A DNA stretch of 64,000 nucleotides from Legionella quateirensis (GCF_001467955.1 NZ_LNYR01000022.1:33293-97292); one strand, 5' to 3'. Counted from the first letter of the stretch, positions 30,500 through 40,557 are shown. Notes: a model not told the origin generated them from the letters alone. Numbers and translations are program-made.

Positions 30500-32680
30500 G
30501 TGCGGCGACTTTCTGTTAAAGTGATGTTGTTGGTTTTATTGCACTACAGCCTGGGCTTGGCTAATGCCAGCTCCTGGGTGTTAAATAATCCTTATCCTGA
30601 AAATGAATCCAATGAAAATATTTATTATTCATCTTTTAATGAGCAACCTAAAACCCTGGATCCGGCAAAATCCTATTCCGCCAATGAGTATGTTTTTATT
30701 GCCCAGATTTACGAACCATTACTTGAATACGATTATTATCTAAGACCTTATCAATTAATTCCGTTAACGGCCACTCAATTACCCCAGATTAGGTATCTGG
30801 ATGATAAACGAAATCCAATTCCGTCTGGTGAACAGATTAACCCCTCGTACAGTGTTTATACCATCCAAATTAAGAAAGGAATTTTTTATCAACCTCACCC
30901 CGCTTTTGCCAGAACTAAAAAAGGCACCTATCGCTACCATCATTTGTCAGAAGATTATCTTGATGATCACGATATTAATCAATTATCTGATTTTAAGTAT
31001 ACAGATACCAGAGAACTGGTCATTGATGATTATATTTATCAAATTAAACGGATGGCTAATCCTGTGGTGAATTCACCAATCTATGGATTAATGAGTCATT
31101 ATATAGAAGGTTTTAAGGAGTATGGTGAAACAGTTCCCCAGGTACCCTTATCAAATTATCGCTACATCGATTTGAGAAAATACCCCTTGCAGGGAATAAA
31201 AAAAATTGATGACTATACTTTTGAACTGACTTTGAAAGGGCAGTACTCACAATTTTTATTCTGGTTGGCTATGCCTTTTTTTTCCCCGGTTCCCTGGGAA
31301 GCCGATTTGTTTTATTCACAACAAGGTATGGATGATAAAAACTTATCTTTCGGTTGGTATCCAGTGGGTACGGGCCCGTTTATGTTGGCTCAAAATAATC
31401 CAAACAGACAGATGGTTTTAGAAAAAAACCCGAATTATCGTGAAGTCTATTTTCCAGTAGATGCTACTGAGAGGGATAGACGAGAAGGATTTACAACGAA
31501 TATAGGCAAAAGGTTACCCTTGATTGCCAAGGCAGTTTATACCCTTGAAAAAGAATCCATTCCTCGTTGGAACAAATTCATGCAAGGATACTATGACATT
31601 TCTGGGGTCAGTGCCGACAGTTTTGATCAGGCAATCCATATAAACCGTTTTGGAGAAGCGATTTTAAGCCAGGAAATGGTAGATAAAAAATTACATTTAA
31701 CGCAAACCCTTGAGCCTTATATTTTTTATATGGGCTTTAATATGCTCGATAGTGTAGTCGGCGGACGAAGCGAACGGGCACGTAAATTAAGGCAAGCCAT
31801 ATCCATTGCAGTGAATTACGATGAAAACATAGCCATATTTTTTAATGGTCGTGGTATTCCTGCTCAAGGCCCCATTCCCCCTGGGATTTTCGGTTATAAG
31901 GAAGGAAAAGAGGGCATTAATCCCTATGTTTATCAATGGACAGATAATGCGCGTCAACGGCGTTCATTGGTTGAGGCACAACAATTGATGAGACAGGCAG
32001 GATATCCTGATGGCATTGATCCCAAAACTGGCAATGCTCTGATTTTGCATTACGATGTGACCACCAAAGGTGGTCCTGAAGATAAATCCATGTTGGACTG
32101 GATGCGAAAGCAATTCGCCAGTATCGGTATTGATCTGAACATCAGAGCGACTTTGTATAACCGATTTCAGGAGAAAATGCGAACTGGAGATGCGCAAATC
32201 TTCAGCTGGGGTTGGAATGCGGATTATCCGGATCCTGAAAACTTCCTGTTTCAACTCTACAGTAAAAATGGAAAAGTGAAATTTGGGGGCGAAAATGCAG
32301 CGAATTATTATAACCCTGAGTTTGATCGTTTATTTGATTTAATGAAAAATCGAAGTAATGATGAGCTCAGGCAGAAATATATAGATAAGATGGTGGAGTT
32401 AGTCCGGTATGATGCGCCCTGGGTATGGGGTATGCATCCAGAAGATTTTATTTTATCTCAAAGTTGGGTTTCTAATGTAAAACCTAATGCCATAGCGCTC
32501 GGTACTTTAAAATATGTTTCTATAAATACCAAGGAACGCAATACATTACGCGATGTCTGGAATCAACCTGTATTTTGGCCTTTGATTGTCATTATACTTT
32601 TGTTGGTGGCATTAACTCTCCCATTGATAGTGGCATATCGGAAAAAAGAGAAGCAACCTGCAACGAGGTTTAAATTATAA
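30500..32680 (+). CDS. Oligopeptide ABC transporter substrate-binding protein with C-terminal membrane anchor
   Basis: A family 5 extracellular solute-binding protein (SBP_bac_5) of 726 aa. GTG start at 30500 with AGGGA eight bases upstream. A signal peptide (VMLLVLLHYSLGLANA) precedes the mature domain; NEQPKTLDPAKSYSANEY is the typical opening. FGWYPVGTGPFML and IFSWGWNADYPDPENFLFQL are hallmark blocks. Unusually, residues ~695-717 form a second hydrophobic helix followed by YRKKEKQ, so the protein would stay tethered to the inner membrane. Two permease genes follow, the first overlapping by one base. The extra length and anchor differ from classical OppA or YejA. Confidence 0.9.
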   Translation: MRRLSVKVMLLVLLHYSLGLANASSWVLNNPYPENESNENIYYSSFNEQPKTLDPAKSYSANEYVFIAQIYEPLLEYDYYLRPYQLIPLTATQLPQIRYLDDKRNPIPSGEQINPSYSVYTIQIKKGIFYQPHPAFARTKKGTYRYHHLSEDYLDDHDINQLSDFKYTDTRELVIDDYIYQIKRMANPVVNSPIYGLMSHYIEGFKEYGETVPQVPLSNYRYIDLRKYPLQGIKKIDDYTFELTLKGQYSQFLFWLAMPFFSPVPWEADLFYSQQGMDDKNLSFGWYPVGTGPFMLAQNNPNRQMVLEKNPNYREVYFPVDATERDRREGFTTNIGKRLPLIAKAVYTLEKESIPRWNKFMQGYYDISGVSADSFDQAIHINRFGEAILSQEMVDKKLHLTQTLEPYIFYMGFNMLDSVVGGRSERARKLRQAISIAVNYDENIAIFFNGRGIPAQGPIPPGIFGYKEGKEGINPYVYQWTDNARQRRSLVEAQQLMRQAGYPDGIDPKTGNALILHYDVTTKGGPEDKSMLDWMRKQFASIGIDLNIRATLYNRFQEKMRTGDAQIFSWGWNADYPDPENFLFQLYSKNGKVKFGGENAANYYNPEFDRLFDLMKNRSNDELRQKYIDKMVELVRYDAPWVWGMHPEDFILSQSWVSNVKPNAIALGTLKYVSINTKERNTLRDVWNQPVFWPLIVIILLLVALTLPLIVAYRKKEKQPATRFKL

Positions 32681-33657
32681 TGCTTATTTATTTATTTCGA
32701 AGAATAATTTACGCGATTCCCATTTTGTTTGGAATTAATTTGTTAACCTTTGTTCTTTTTTTTATGGTCAACACTCCTGACGATATTGCGCGTATGCATC
32801 TGGGGAACAAGCATGTTGAGCAAAGTACGGTTGATGATTGGAAGATGGCTCACGGATATGATTTGCCATTATTTTTCAATCAGAATAAACAAGGAATGAG
32901 TCGCTTTGAACAGACTTTGTTTTATCAGAAATCATTGCTGTTGTTTACCTTTAACTTTGGTGTATCTGATGCAGGACGGGACATCAGTCATGACATTACC
33001 TATAGAATGTGGCCAAGTTTGGCGATTGCTGTTCCTATTTTAATTTTTGGAATTTTAATTAACATATTTTTTGCAATGGGAATGGCGTTTTTCAGGACCT
33101 CTTATCTTGATCTGACTGGAGTGGTTATCTGTATCATTTTAATGTCCATATCCAGTCTTTTTTATATCATCGGTGGTCAGTATCTTTTTGGAAAAATACT
33201 GCGTTTGTTCCCTATCTCTGGTTATGATGGGGGTTTTGAGGCGCTTAAATTTATTATTCTTCCCGTGTTGGTTGCCGTTTTAGGTCAATTAGGAGCTGGG
33301 GCCAGATGGTATAGAACTTTGTTTTTGGAGGAAATACATAAGGACTATGTTAAAACGGCTAAAGCCAAAGGTTTGTCGGATCAACAGGTATTATTTAAAC
33401 ACGTGTTAAAAAATACCATGCTGCCCATTCTGACAGGAGTCGTGGTTATTATCCCTTCATTATTTATGGGAAGTCTGGTACTGGAGTCATTCTTTGGAGT
33501 GCCCGGTTTGGGTAGTTATATCATAGACGCAATCCAGCAGCAGGATTTTGCCATCGTTCGTGCCATGGTATTTCTGGGGTCGATTCTCTACATGATTGGA
33601 CTGGTTATGACGGATTTCTCATATATGCTGGTAGATCCACGTGTACGATTGTCATGA
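32680..33657 (+). CDS. Peptide ABC transporter permease (OppB/DppB type)
   Basis: A 325 aa permease with about six membrane segments of the BPD_transp_1 family. N-terminal YLFRRIIYAIPILFGINLLT is the standard OppB opening. The cytoplasmic EAA loop is visible as DYVKTAKAKGLSDQQVLFKH (ends at KNTMLP). It shares the TAATG junction with the binding-protein gene. The region between helix 1 and 2 (MVNTPDDIARMHLG) is the usual periplasmic insert. Confidence 0.92.
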   Translation: MLIYLFRRIIYAIPILFGINLLTFVLFFMVNTPDDIARMHLGNKHVEQSTVDDWKMAHGYDLPLFFNQNKQGMSRFEQTLFYQKSLLLFTFNFGVSDAGRDISHDITYRMWPSLAIAVPILIFGILINIFFAMGMAFFRTSYLDLTGVVICIILMSISSLFYIIGGQYLFGKILRLFPISGYDGGFEALKFIILPVLVAVLGQLGAGARWYRTLFLEEIHKDYVKTAKAKGLSDQQVLFKHVLKNTMLPILTGVVVIIPSLFMGSLVLESFFGVPGLGSYIIDAIQQQDFAIVRAMVFLGSILYMIGLVMTDFSYMLVDPRVRLS

Positions 33658-33703
33658 GGAACATTATTTTAATGAGCATTGAATATCACTCGAGAGTTGA
33701 ATC

Positions 33704-35050
33704 ATGAGCTTTGAATTTCTATGGACAGACACCTGTTTTCTTACCCTGTTGGTATTAGGGGTGATTATCACTTTATTCAGCTTACGAAAACAACACATCA
33801 GATTATCCTTCTCCATCATATTACACCGACCGATAGCGCTAAGCGCTGCGATTGTATTATTGCTGTTTTTAACTATTGGCGTGCTGGATTCAATCCATCT
33901 TAAATCGGGTGAAAGTGGCTCTGATATTGCTGAATCCCTTTTGGATAAAATTTTAGCTCCCCTTGATACTGCTTATGAAAAAACCTACTCTGCTCCTTTG
34001 GCCTTAACTATGTTTGTTACTGAAACCGAGCTGGTGGATGGGATTACAAAACAGGTCTATCCTCGCTTAAAGTATCCTCCAGCTTCCATCAACACAGATG
34101 CAGATAAAGTGATTGTCATAAAAGCTGTTGCGGAGCGTGCACTGTTGTATAGTATAGGGATAACCTTAGCCTGTTGGGTGCTGGTTTTTCTAATTAGATT
34201 AGCGACGCAGTCGAAGCGATTGTATCAATTAAGCGCTCGAGGCATCAGTGTTTTATTGACCGTAGGACTGCTCACTTTTGTCGTGCTTTTGAGTTATTGG
34301 TTATCACGTTCATTCCATGTCTTTGGAACCGGTCAGATTGGACAGGATATCTTTTATTTTAGTGTGAAAAGTATTCGAACAGGATTAATTATTGGATTGT
34401 TAACTACTTTGTTCATGCTTCCTTTGGCTTTATTTTTGGGCATAGTCGCTGGATATTTTGGTGGGGTAGTGGATGACATCATTCAATATATTTATACCAC
34501 TTTAAGTTCTATTCCAGGTGTTTTATTAATCACTGCTTCAGTTTTATCGTTACAAACCTATATTGCCAGTCATCCGGAGCAATTCGCTACTTTGGCGCAA
34601 AGCGCTGATGCCCGATTATTGGCATTATGCCTGATCCTTGGCGTAACCAGTTGGACCAGTTTATGTCGTTTGTTGCGGGCAGAGGCTTTGAAATTGCGTG
34701 AAGTAGATTATGTGATTGCTGCCCGAGCTTTGGGGAGCAGCTGGTTTACGATCATTCGTAAACACTTGCTGCCTAATGTGATGCATATAGTGGTGATTAC
34801 GTTGGTGCTGGATTTCAGCTTTTTGGTCATGGCAGAGGCCGTGCTGTCTTATGTTGGCGTTGGTGTCTCTCCAATGACTATTAGCTGGGGAAACATGATC
34901 AATGGTGCTCGACTGGAGTTAGCTCGTGATCCTTTGGTCTGGTGGCCAATTTTTGCTGCATTTCTTTTTATGTTTATTCTGGTTCTGGCAATTAACTTGT
35001 TTGCCGATGCAGTGAGAGATGCATTTGATCCTCATCAATCTTTAGCGTAG
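33704..35050 (+). CDS. Peptide ABC transporter permease (OppC/DppC type, extended N-terminus)
   Basis: The second permease is 448 aa, about 120-150 residues longer than typical OppC. The extra part is an N-terminal region with two hydrophobic helices and a soluble loop (about 60-140). The core has FHVFGTGQIGQDIFYFSVKS, resembling the LGTD..GRD motif of the family. The EAA loop is EVDYVIAARALGSSWFTIIR. No ATP-binding subunit follows; the next gene is dnaE. The transporter therefore needs ATPases encoded elsewhere, or is incomplete here. Confidence 0.9.
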   Translation: MSFEFLWTDTCFLTLLVLGVIITLFSLRKQHIRLSFSIILHRPIALSAAIVLLLFLTIGVLDSIHLKSGESGSDIAESLLDKILAPLDTAYEKTYSAPLALTMFVTETELVDGITKQVYPRLKYPPASINTDADKVIVIKAVAERALLYSIGITLACWVLVFLIRLATQSKRLYQLSARGISVLLTVGLLTFVVLLSYWLSRSFHVFGTGQIGQDIFYFSVKSIRTGLIIGLLTTLFMLPLALFLGIVAGYFGGVVDDIIQYIYTTLSSIPGVLLITASVLSLQTYIASHPEQFATLAQSADARLLALCLILGVTSWTSLCRLLRAEALKLREVDYVIAARALGSSWFTIIRKHLLPNVMHIVVITLVLDFSFLVMAEAVLSYVGVGVSPMTISWGNMINGARLELARDPLVWWPIFAAFLFMFILVLAINLFADAVRDAFDPHQSLA

Positions 35051-35067
35051 TGGAAGTACACTCAGTT

Positions 35068-35283
35068 CTGAGGTATCCCCCTCATAATTTATAACGCCGG
35101 AAATGTACTTATTTAAGTCTTAATGGCCAATTAAACACCCGTCTTTGCGAGCAACGCGAAGCAATCCACAACGGAGCCTTATTGGATATTTATTCTGGAT
35201 TACTTCACTTCGTTCGTAAAGACGACAGCTTATACTGAATAGTAGATAATTATCCTCACTAGAATTATGAGGGGATACCTCAG
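35068..35283. repeat. Palindromic repeat, family C, copy 1
   Basis: Two nested inverted repeats fill most of the 372 bp gap before dnaE. The outer arms are CTGAGGTATCCCCCTCATAA at 35068 and AATTATGAGGGGATACCTCA to 35283. The inner arms are CGTCTTTGCGAGCAACGCGA near 35140 and its imperfect complement to about 35225. A diverged copy is at 53580-53802. The bases 35284-35422 hold only the dnaE upstream region, with no clear promoter. Confidence 0.8.
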
Positions 35284-35422
35284 CACTCAATTTATAAACC
35301 AGGAGATAGGAACACGTTTTTAAAAAATTGGGCAGTACAGAGAAAAATTGATACAGCTAGTGGATTCGATCCCGCTATTTAGGTTAAAGTTCCTTAATTA
35401 GGCTTAATGAGTTTATCCACTT

Positions 35423-38400
35423 ATGCAACAACGTTTTGTTCATTTACGTGTACATACTGAATTTTCTTTGGTAGATGGTTTGGTTCGGGTTAAACCTTTA
35501 ATGAAAGCGTTGCCGGCAAGGGGGATGTGTGCGGTAGCGGTGACTGATTATTGTAATTTATTTGCCGCAGTAAAGCATTTTAAAAATGGTGTCGATGCCG
35601 GAATCAAACCCATTATCGGAAGTGATCTTCCTTGTCATAACCCCGAAATCCCGGATATAACCAGTTCTTTGGTTTTATTATGCCTTGATGCTCAAGGTTA
35701 TAAAAATTTAACCTGTCTTGTATCCAAAGCCTATCAGGAAGGCCAATATCATGGCCAACCCAGAGTACAATTTCAATGGATTGATGACTACTCTGATGGA
35801 TTAATCGCTCTGTCAGGAGCCAAGTCGGGTGATATTGGTCAGGCGCTTCTGGCTAATGATGAATCCCTGGCTACTGAACGGGCATTACACTGGATGAACT
35901 TATTTCCCAACCGTTTTTATCTGGAGATTCAACGTACGGGTAGGGCAGATGAAGACTTATATAATGAGAAAGTCATTGCTTTAGCCGATAAATTGCAGTT
36001 ACCCATAGTGGCAACTAATGATGTACGTTTTCTTGATCGGGAAGATTTCGATGCTCATGAAGCCAGAGTGTGTATTCATGAAGGATATACTTTGGCAGAT
36101 CCTCGCCGAGTTCAACAATACAGTTCACAGCAATATTTACGCTCTGCAGATGAAATGGAAGCTTTATTTGCTGATTTGCCGAGCGCTATAGCAAACACGG
36201 TGGAAATCAGTAAACGGTGTAATGTCAAACTGAATCTTGGAAATAATTATCTGCCCAATTTCCCTATACCTCAAGGATCCACGGTTGAGGAGTATTTATC
36301 TCACTTATCAGAACTGGGTCTGGAGGAACGATTAAAACATCTGTTCAGAAATAAATCCGAAGAAGAATTAAATGCTTCAAGAGATGAATACGATAAACGT
36401 CTGCAAATTGAGTTAAAAGTAATTAATAACATGGGTTTCGCGGGTTATTTTTTAATTGTTGCTGATTTTATTCAATGGGCAAAACAAAACGGTGTTCCTG
36501 TTGGTCCTGGCCGTGGATCCGGAGCTGGATCGCTCGTGGCTTATGCATTAAAGATTACTGATCTTGATCCCTTGGAATTTGAGTTGCTTTTTGAGCGCTT
36601 TCTGAATCCAGAACGGGTTTCAATGCCGGACTTTGATATTGATTTTTGCATGGAAGGCCGCGACAGAGTTATCGAATATGTTGCTGAAAAATACGGCAGA
36701 CAAAGTGTGTCGCAAATTATCACCTTCGGTACAATGGCCGCTAAGGCTGTGGTACGTGATGTGGGGCGTGTCTTTGGTCATCCTTATGGTTTTGTTGACA
36801 AATTAGCCAAACTTATTCCGTTTGAAATTGGCATTACCTTAAGCAAAGCAATGGAGCAGGAACCGGAACTTCGTCGTCGTTACGAAGAGGAAGAAGACGT
36901 TAAAGAATTAATCGATCTTGCTTTAAAACTTGAAGGAATCACACGAAACGCGGGCAAACATGCTGGAGGGGTAGTAATTGCTCCGTCACAACTTACTGAT
37001 TTTACAGCTATTTACTGTGAAGAGGGGTCGACCCAAATCGTAAGTCAATTTGATAAGGATGACGTAGAGGCTGCCGGACTGGTTAAATTTGACTTTTTGG
37101 GCTTGCGAACTCTTACTATTATCGATTGGGCATTGGCGACAGTAAATAAGCAACGTGATCTGGCTGGTTTGCCACCAGTTGATATCAGCCATATTCCAAC
37201 CGATGATAAAATTACCTTTGATTTGCTGAAAGCGTGCAAGACAACCGCTGTGTTTCAGCTTGAATCACGTGGTATGAAGGAGTTGATCAATCGATTGCAA
37301 CCAGACTGTTTTGAAGAAATCATCGCGTTGGTTGCTTTGTTCCGTCCCGGTCCTTTACAGTCAGGGATGGTGGATGATTTTATTGATCGAAAACACGGTC
37401 GAGCTGCGGTGGATTATCCTCATCCTGATTTGGAACCCATTCTAAAACCAACTTATGGGGTTATTTTATATCAGGAACAGGTCATGCAGATTGCTCAGGT
37501 ATTAGCAAATTATACCCTGGGCGCCGCGGATATGTTACGTCGAGCCATGGGTAAGAAAAAACCGGAGGAGATGGCCAAGCAACGCGAAATTTTTACCAAG
37601 GGAGCAACCGAAAGGGGAGTAGCCGAAGAGGTGGCGACTCACATTTTTGACTTGATGGAAAAATTCGCTGGATACGGCTTCAATAAATCGCATTCAGCAG
37701 CTTACGCTTTAGTGGCCTATCAAACCGCATGGTTAAAAGCCCATTACCCAGCCGCATTCATGGCAGCTGTAATGTCTTCTGATATGGATAATACGGATAA
37801 AGTAGTCACTTTTATTGATGAATGTGCGCATATGAAACTTAAAGTATTACCGCCATCCATTAATAATTCCATGTATCCTTTTACCGTGAGTGATGATTCA
37901 ACAATTATATACGGGCTTGGAGCCATAAAAGGAGTAGGGGAGTCCGCGATTGATTGCATTACTCAGGAACGCTCGCTGAGTGGATCATACACTGATTTAT
38001 TTAGCTTTTGCCAACGACTGGATTTACGCAAGGTTAACAGGAGAGTTCTTGAAGCGTTAATTAAAAGTGGTGCATTTGATGATTGGCAGATTGAGCGGGC
38101 AGTATTAACCGCTTCTTTGGAAAAAGCATTAAAAGTGGCTGAAAAAGAGCATCAGAATCAGTCGAGCGGTCAATTTGATTTATTTTCCCTTTTGGATGAT
38201 AAGGCAGATGAACAGGATTATATCCAGTCCAAGCCATGGTCTGAAGCCCATCGACTGGAAGGTGAGCGAGAAGTATTGGGCTTTTATCTTACTGGCCATC
38301 CTGCGGATCAGTACCGACGTGAGTTTGGAGATTTTATAGTTCCTATTAGTCAATTGAATCCTTCCATGCATAAAAAGGCGAACATCTGTGCCCAGGTTAC

Positions 38401-38869
38401 AGCTATTCGCAAAATCATTACTAAACGGGGCAAGAAATTAGTGATCATTGGTATGGATGATTCTACTGCTCGCATGGATGTTGTTGTATTTGGCGAGATA
38501 TTTGACCTTTTTAATGAGCCATTGGCTACAGGAAACATGCTGGTTGTAGAGGGTGAAGTAGCCCATGATGATTATAATGGGGGGGTAAAAATGACGGCAA
38601 ATCAACTGCATAGCATTTCATCATCCCGAACCAAATTTGCCCGTTGCCTGGAATTAAGATTGAATCAATCAAATCAGTCTGTGCTGCCAGCCATCCAAGC
38701 CATTTTGAAAGCTCACTCTGGCTGTTGTGTGGTGCAATTTTCATATACGAATGATCATGCAAGGGCTAATTTAAGTCTTGCTCAGCAATGGCATGTAACG
38801 CCCAGTGATGAGTTGCTCGGACTTTTAGTTAATGTTTTGGGTGAAGAGCATGTAGTAATGCGTTACTGA
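35423..38869 (+). CDS. dnaE: DNA polymerase III alpha subunit DnaE
   Basis: The catalytic subunit of the replicative polymerase, 1148 aa (E. coli 1160). An N-terminal PHP domain (FVHLRVHTEFSLVDG) is followed by the polymerase core with VGPGRGSGAGSLVAYAL and MPDFDIDFCMEGRDRVIEY, which holds catalytic aspartates. HAGGVVIAP and FNKSHSAAYALVAYQTAWLK follow, then HhH and OB domains (VCAQVTAIRKIITKRGKK-like region). All expected blocks are intact. Only repeat DNA lies immediately upstream. Confidence 0.98.
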   Translation: MQQRFVHLRVHTEFSLVDGLVRVKPLMKALPARGMCAVAVTDYCNLFAAVKHFKNGVDAGIKPIIGSDLPCHNPEIPDITSSLVLLCLDAQGYKNLTCLVSKAYQEGQYHGQPRVQFQWIDDYSDGLIALSGAKSGDIGQALLANDESLATERALHWMNLFPNRFYLEIQRTGRADEDLYNEKVIALADKLQLPIVATNDVRFLDREDFDAHEARVCIHEGYTLADPRRVQQYSSQQYLRSADEMEALFADLPSAIANTVEISKRCNVKLNLGNNYLPNFPIPQGSTVEEYLSHLSELGLEERLKHLFRNKSEEELNASRDEYDKRLQIELKVINNMGFAGYFLIVADFIQWAKQNGVPVGPGRGSGAGSLVAYALKITDLDPLEFELLFERFLNPERVSMPDFDIDFCMEGRDRVIEYVAEKYGRQSVSQIITFGTMAAKAVVRDVGRVFGHPYGFVDKLAKLIPFEIGITLSKAMEQEPELRRRYEEEEDVKELIDLALKLEGITRNAGKHAGGVVIAPSQLTDFTAIYCEEGSTQIVSQFDKDDVEAAGLVKFDFLGLRTLTIIDWALATVNKQRDLAGLPPVDISHIPTDDKITFDLLKACKTTAVFQLESRGMKELINRLQPDCFEEIIALVALFRPGPLQSGMVDDFIDRKHGRAAVDYPHPDLEPILKPTYGVILYQEQVMQIAQVLANYTLGAADMLRRAMGKKKPEEMAKQREIFTKGATERGVAEEVATHIFDLMEKFAGYGFNKSHSAAYALVAYQTAWLKAHYPAAFMAAVMSSDMDNTDKVVTFIDECAHMKLKVLPPSINNSMYPFTVSDDSTIIYGLGAIKGVGESAIDCITQERSLSGSYTDLFSFCQRLDLRKVNRRVLEALIKSGAFDDWQIERAVLTASLEKALKVAEKEHQNQSSGQFDLFSLLDDKADEQDYIQSKPWSEAHRLEGEREVLGFYLTGHPADQYRREFGDFIVPISQLNPSMHKKANICAQVTAIRKIITKRGKKLVIIGMDDSTARMDVVVFGEIFDLFNEPLATGNMLVVEGEVAHDDYNGGVKMTANQLHSISSSRTKFARCLELRLNQSNQSVLPAIQAILKAHSGCCVVQFSYTNDHARANLSLAQQWHVTPSDELLGLLVNVLGEEHVVMRY

Positions 38870-39134
38870 CGATTTGATAAGATGCGGTTTTGGGAACAAC
38901 TTGTGTAAAGTCCCCCCAAATTTATCATCCATAACTGGTTGCGACACTCCGTCTACCCAATTCTCTACTTGCAAAAAGACATGATTATTCTATTCATGTT
39001 CAGTGCACGGGGGGGGAGTTTATGGGCTTGGGGAGTAGCGTTAGATCTCTTATCCATAATATTTCAAAAATAGTTTTCATTTAGGAAAAAGGTAGCTCAG
39101 TATTTCATGTGCCCAACAAGAACACTACAGTGAT

Positions 39135-39674
39135 TCATTCATAAGAAATTTTTAATACAGTTAATTTATGTTCCCCATCACTAACGCGCAAGGTCAAATT
39201 ATCCCCTACTTTGGCTTTCAATAATGTCTTCGCTAACGGTGAGACCCAACTTATTTTTCCGACATTTATATCCGCTTCATCAAGACCTACAATTTTGACA
39301 GAATGAATTTCCCCTTTTTCATTGCTGTATTGAACAGTTGCCCCAAAAAAGACCTGGGTAAGACCCACTTGAAGTTTAGGGTCGACTATTACCGCGCTTT
39401 CTAATCGTTTCGTCAAATAACGAATGCGTCTGTCGATTTCTCGTAAGCGCTTTTTTCCATAGATATAATCCCCATTTTCCGAGCGATCACCATTACTTGC
39501 CGCCCAACTGACTACTTTCACAATTTCAGGCCGTTCATTACTCACTAAATTCCTTAATTCAGTTTGCAGCATTGAAAAACCAACTGGGGTCATATAATTT
39601 TTAATGGTTGGTATCTCCAAGTCTGGACGCTCAGGCTCTGTATATTCATCTTCTTTTGTAAAAGCTTTACTCAT
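39135..39674 (-). CDS. greB: Transcription elongation factor GreB
   Basis: A 179 aa Gre factor that stimulates transcript cleavage in backtracked RNA polymerase. The N-terminal coiled coil ends with the tip motif SNGDRSENGDYIYGKKRLRE, whose acidic residues reach the active site. The GKKRLREIDRRIRYLTKRLE stretch marks GreB rather than GreA. The C-terminal FKBP-like domain contains SWVSPLAKTLLKAKVGD. A ~25 residue N-terminal extension precedes the usual start. Two adjacent ATG codons exist; AGGA spacing favours 39674. Confidence 0.93.
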   Translation of the reverse strand: MSKAFTKEDEYTEPERPDLEIPTIKNYMTPVGFSMLQTELRNLVSNERPEIVKVVSWAASNGDRSENGDYIYGKKRLREIDRRIRYLTKRLESAVIVDPKLQVGLTQVFFGATVQYSNEKGEIHSVKIVGLDEADINVGKISWVSPLAKTLLKAKVGDNLTLRVSDGEHKLTVLKISYE

Positions 39675-39715
39675 CATAAAGTCCTGTTATGAAATATAAT
39701 TCGATTATATCACTT

Positions 39716-39874
39716 AGCAAGCGTAGGTCGGGCGCTTCGCCCGACATTTCCATTTCTTTGGGCGCATTGAAATCAAAACTTTTGTCCATACTTTTATAAG
39801 ATAAACTATCTAATATGAACTAAAGAAGAGAGATTAGATGCAACGTCGGGCGAAGCGCCCGACCTACGCTTGCT
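39716..39874. repeat. Inverted-repeat element, family A, copy 1
   Basis: A 159 bp element with perfect 30 bp terminal inverted repeats, 39716-39745 and 39845-39874. Each arm contains its own hairpin GTCGGGCG-CTT-CGCCCGAC. The centre (TTTCTTTGGGCGCATT... GAACTAAAGAAGAG) is non-coding. A direct copy lies at 42086-42234; related copies with a different centre are at 60048, 63528 and 63915. It looks like a MITE or REP-type mobile element. Confidence 0.9.
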
Positions 39875-39922
39875 TGCTGCCCCCTTTTTGCATTCGAGGG
39901 AGCTTTGTGATTGACGTTACGC

Positions 39923-40069
39923 TCATTTCAATTGTGTATTTCGACATTTATCAGAACAGTATTTTACCTCATCCCATACCTTCTCCCACTTTTTACGCCA
40001 TTTGAAAGGTCTGGCACACACCACACATATTTTTTCTGGCAAATGGTGTTTTTTTATTCCCTTAGGCAT
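39923..40069 (-). CDS. DUF2256 family zinc-ribbon-like small protein (48 aa)
   Basis: A short gene with a strong ribosome site (GAGGGAGG). The protein starts [20 protein letters not shown] and continues [20 protein letters not shown], ending KCRNTQLK. The CxxC ... CxxxC pattern with PFxWRKKW is the signature of DUF2256 proteins, which are small putative metal-binding proteins often found near cryptochrome or photolyase-related genes. No photolyase is present in this window. The stop of the broken DUF3429 gene lies 25 bp upstream on the same strand. Confidence 0.85.
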   Translation of the reverse strand: MPKGIKKHHLPEKICVVCARPFKWRKKWEKVWDEVKYCSDKCRNTQLK

Positions 40070-40093
40070 AAGCCTCCCTCTATTTCTTTAAAA

Positions 40094-40525
40094 TCAAGCG
40101 ACAACTAGCGCAAGAATAAACGTGAAAATAACAATCAAAGTAGCGTAGCAACGTGTTTGAAAATAATCAGGAGTTATTTCATCATGTTTAAATAAATGAT
40201 AATCAATAAACAATAAAACTAAAAAAGCAATAATAAAAACAGTCATTAGCCATTTAAAAGGAAGCAATAGAAAGGCAAACCATAGAACCAGGACAATCAC
40301 GTTACTCAATATGGACAAAACAGAACATCATTTTCCCTTAAGGTGAAGATGCTGCCCCCAATGTGCTCCCGCCAAAAAAACAGCAATAACTAAAGCATAA
40401 GAACACATAATATTTTTGACTGCCCCAGGCCAGGATAGATTATCCCCATACAATAGAAGCCAAAAAGCGCTCACAATAAAGGGGATTGTTCCTGCGTAGG
40501 TCAGGAAAGGGTAGCTTTTTTTCAT
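40094..40525 (-). pseudogene. DUF3429-family membrane protein interrupted by one in-frame TGA
   Basis: The first part (65 codons, starting MKKSYPFLTYAGTIPFIVSA and ending GAHWGQHLHLKGK) stops at TGA 40328-40330. Translation past that codon in the same frame continues CSVLSILSNVIVL ... to the natural end VV-A at 40094. The whole would be about 143 residues with four membrane helices. The YAGTIPFI, GAHWG and IDYHLF...PDYFQTRCYATLIV features fit DUF3429. No frameshift is needed, so a single base change or readthrough would restore it. Probably cotranscribed with the DUF2256 gene. Confidence 0.75.
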
Positions 40526-40557
40526 TTATGTTTCTCGCAGGTTTTGAGGTATAGCGG

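Noticed and set aside
39009..39016. Run of eight G as a phase-variation tract
   Set aside because: It lies in the non-coding gap between dnaE and greB, outside any reading frame or recognisable promoter.
39911..40108. Plus-strand 65-codon frame
   Set aside because: Antisense to the DUF2256 gene, which has the better ribosome site and conserved cysteine motif.
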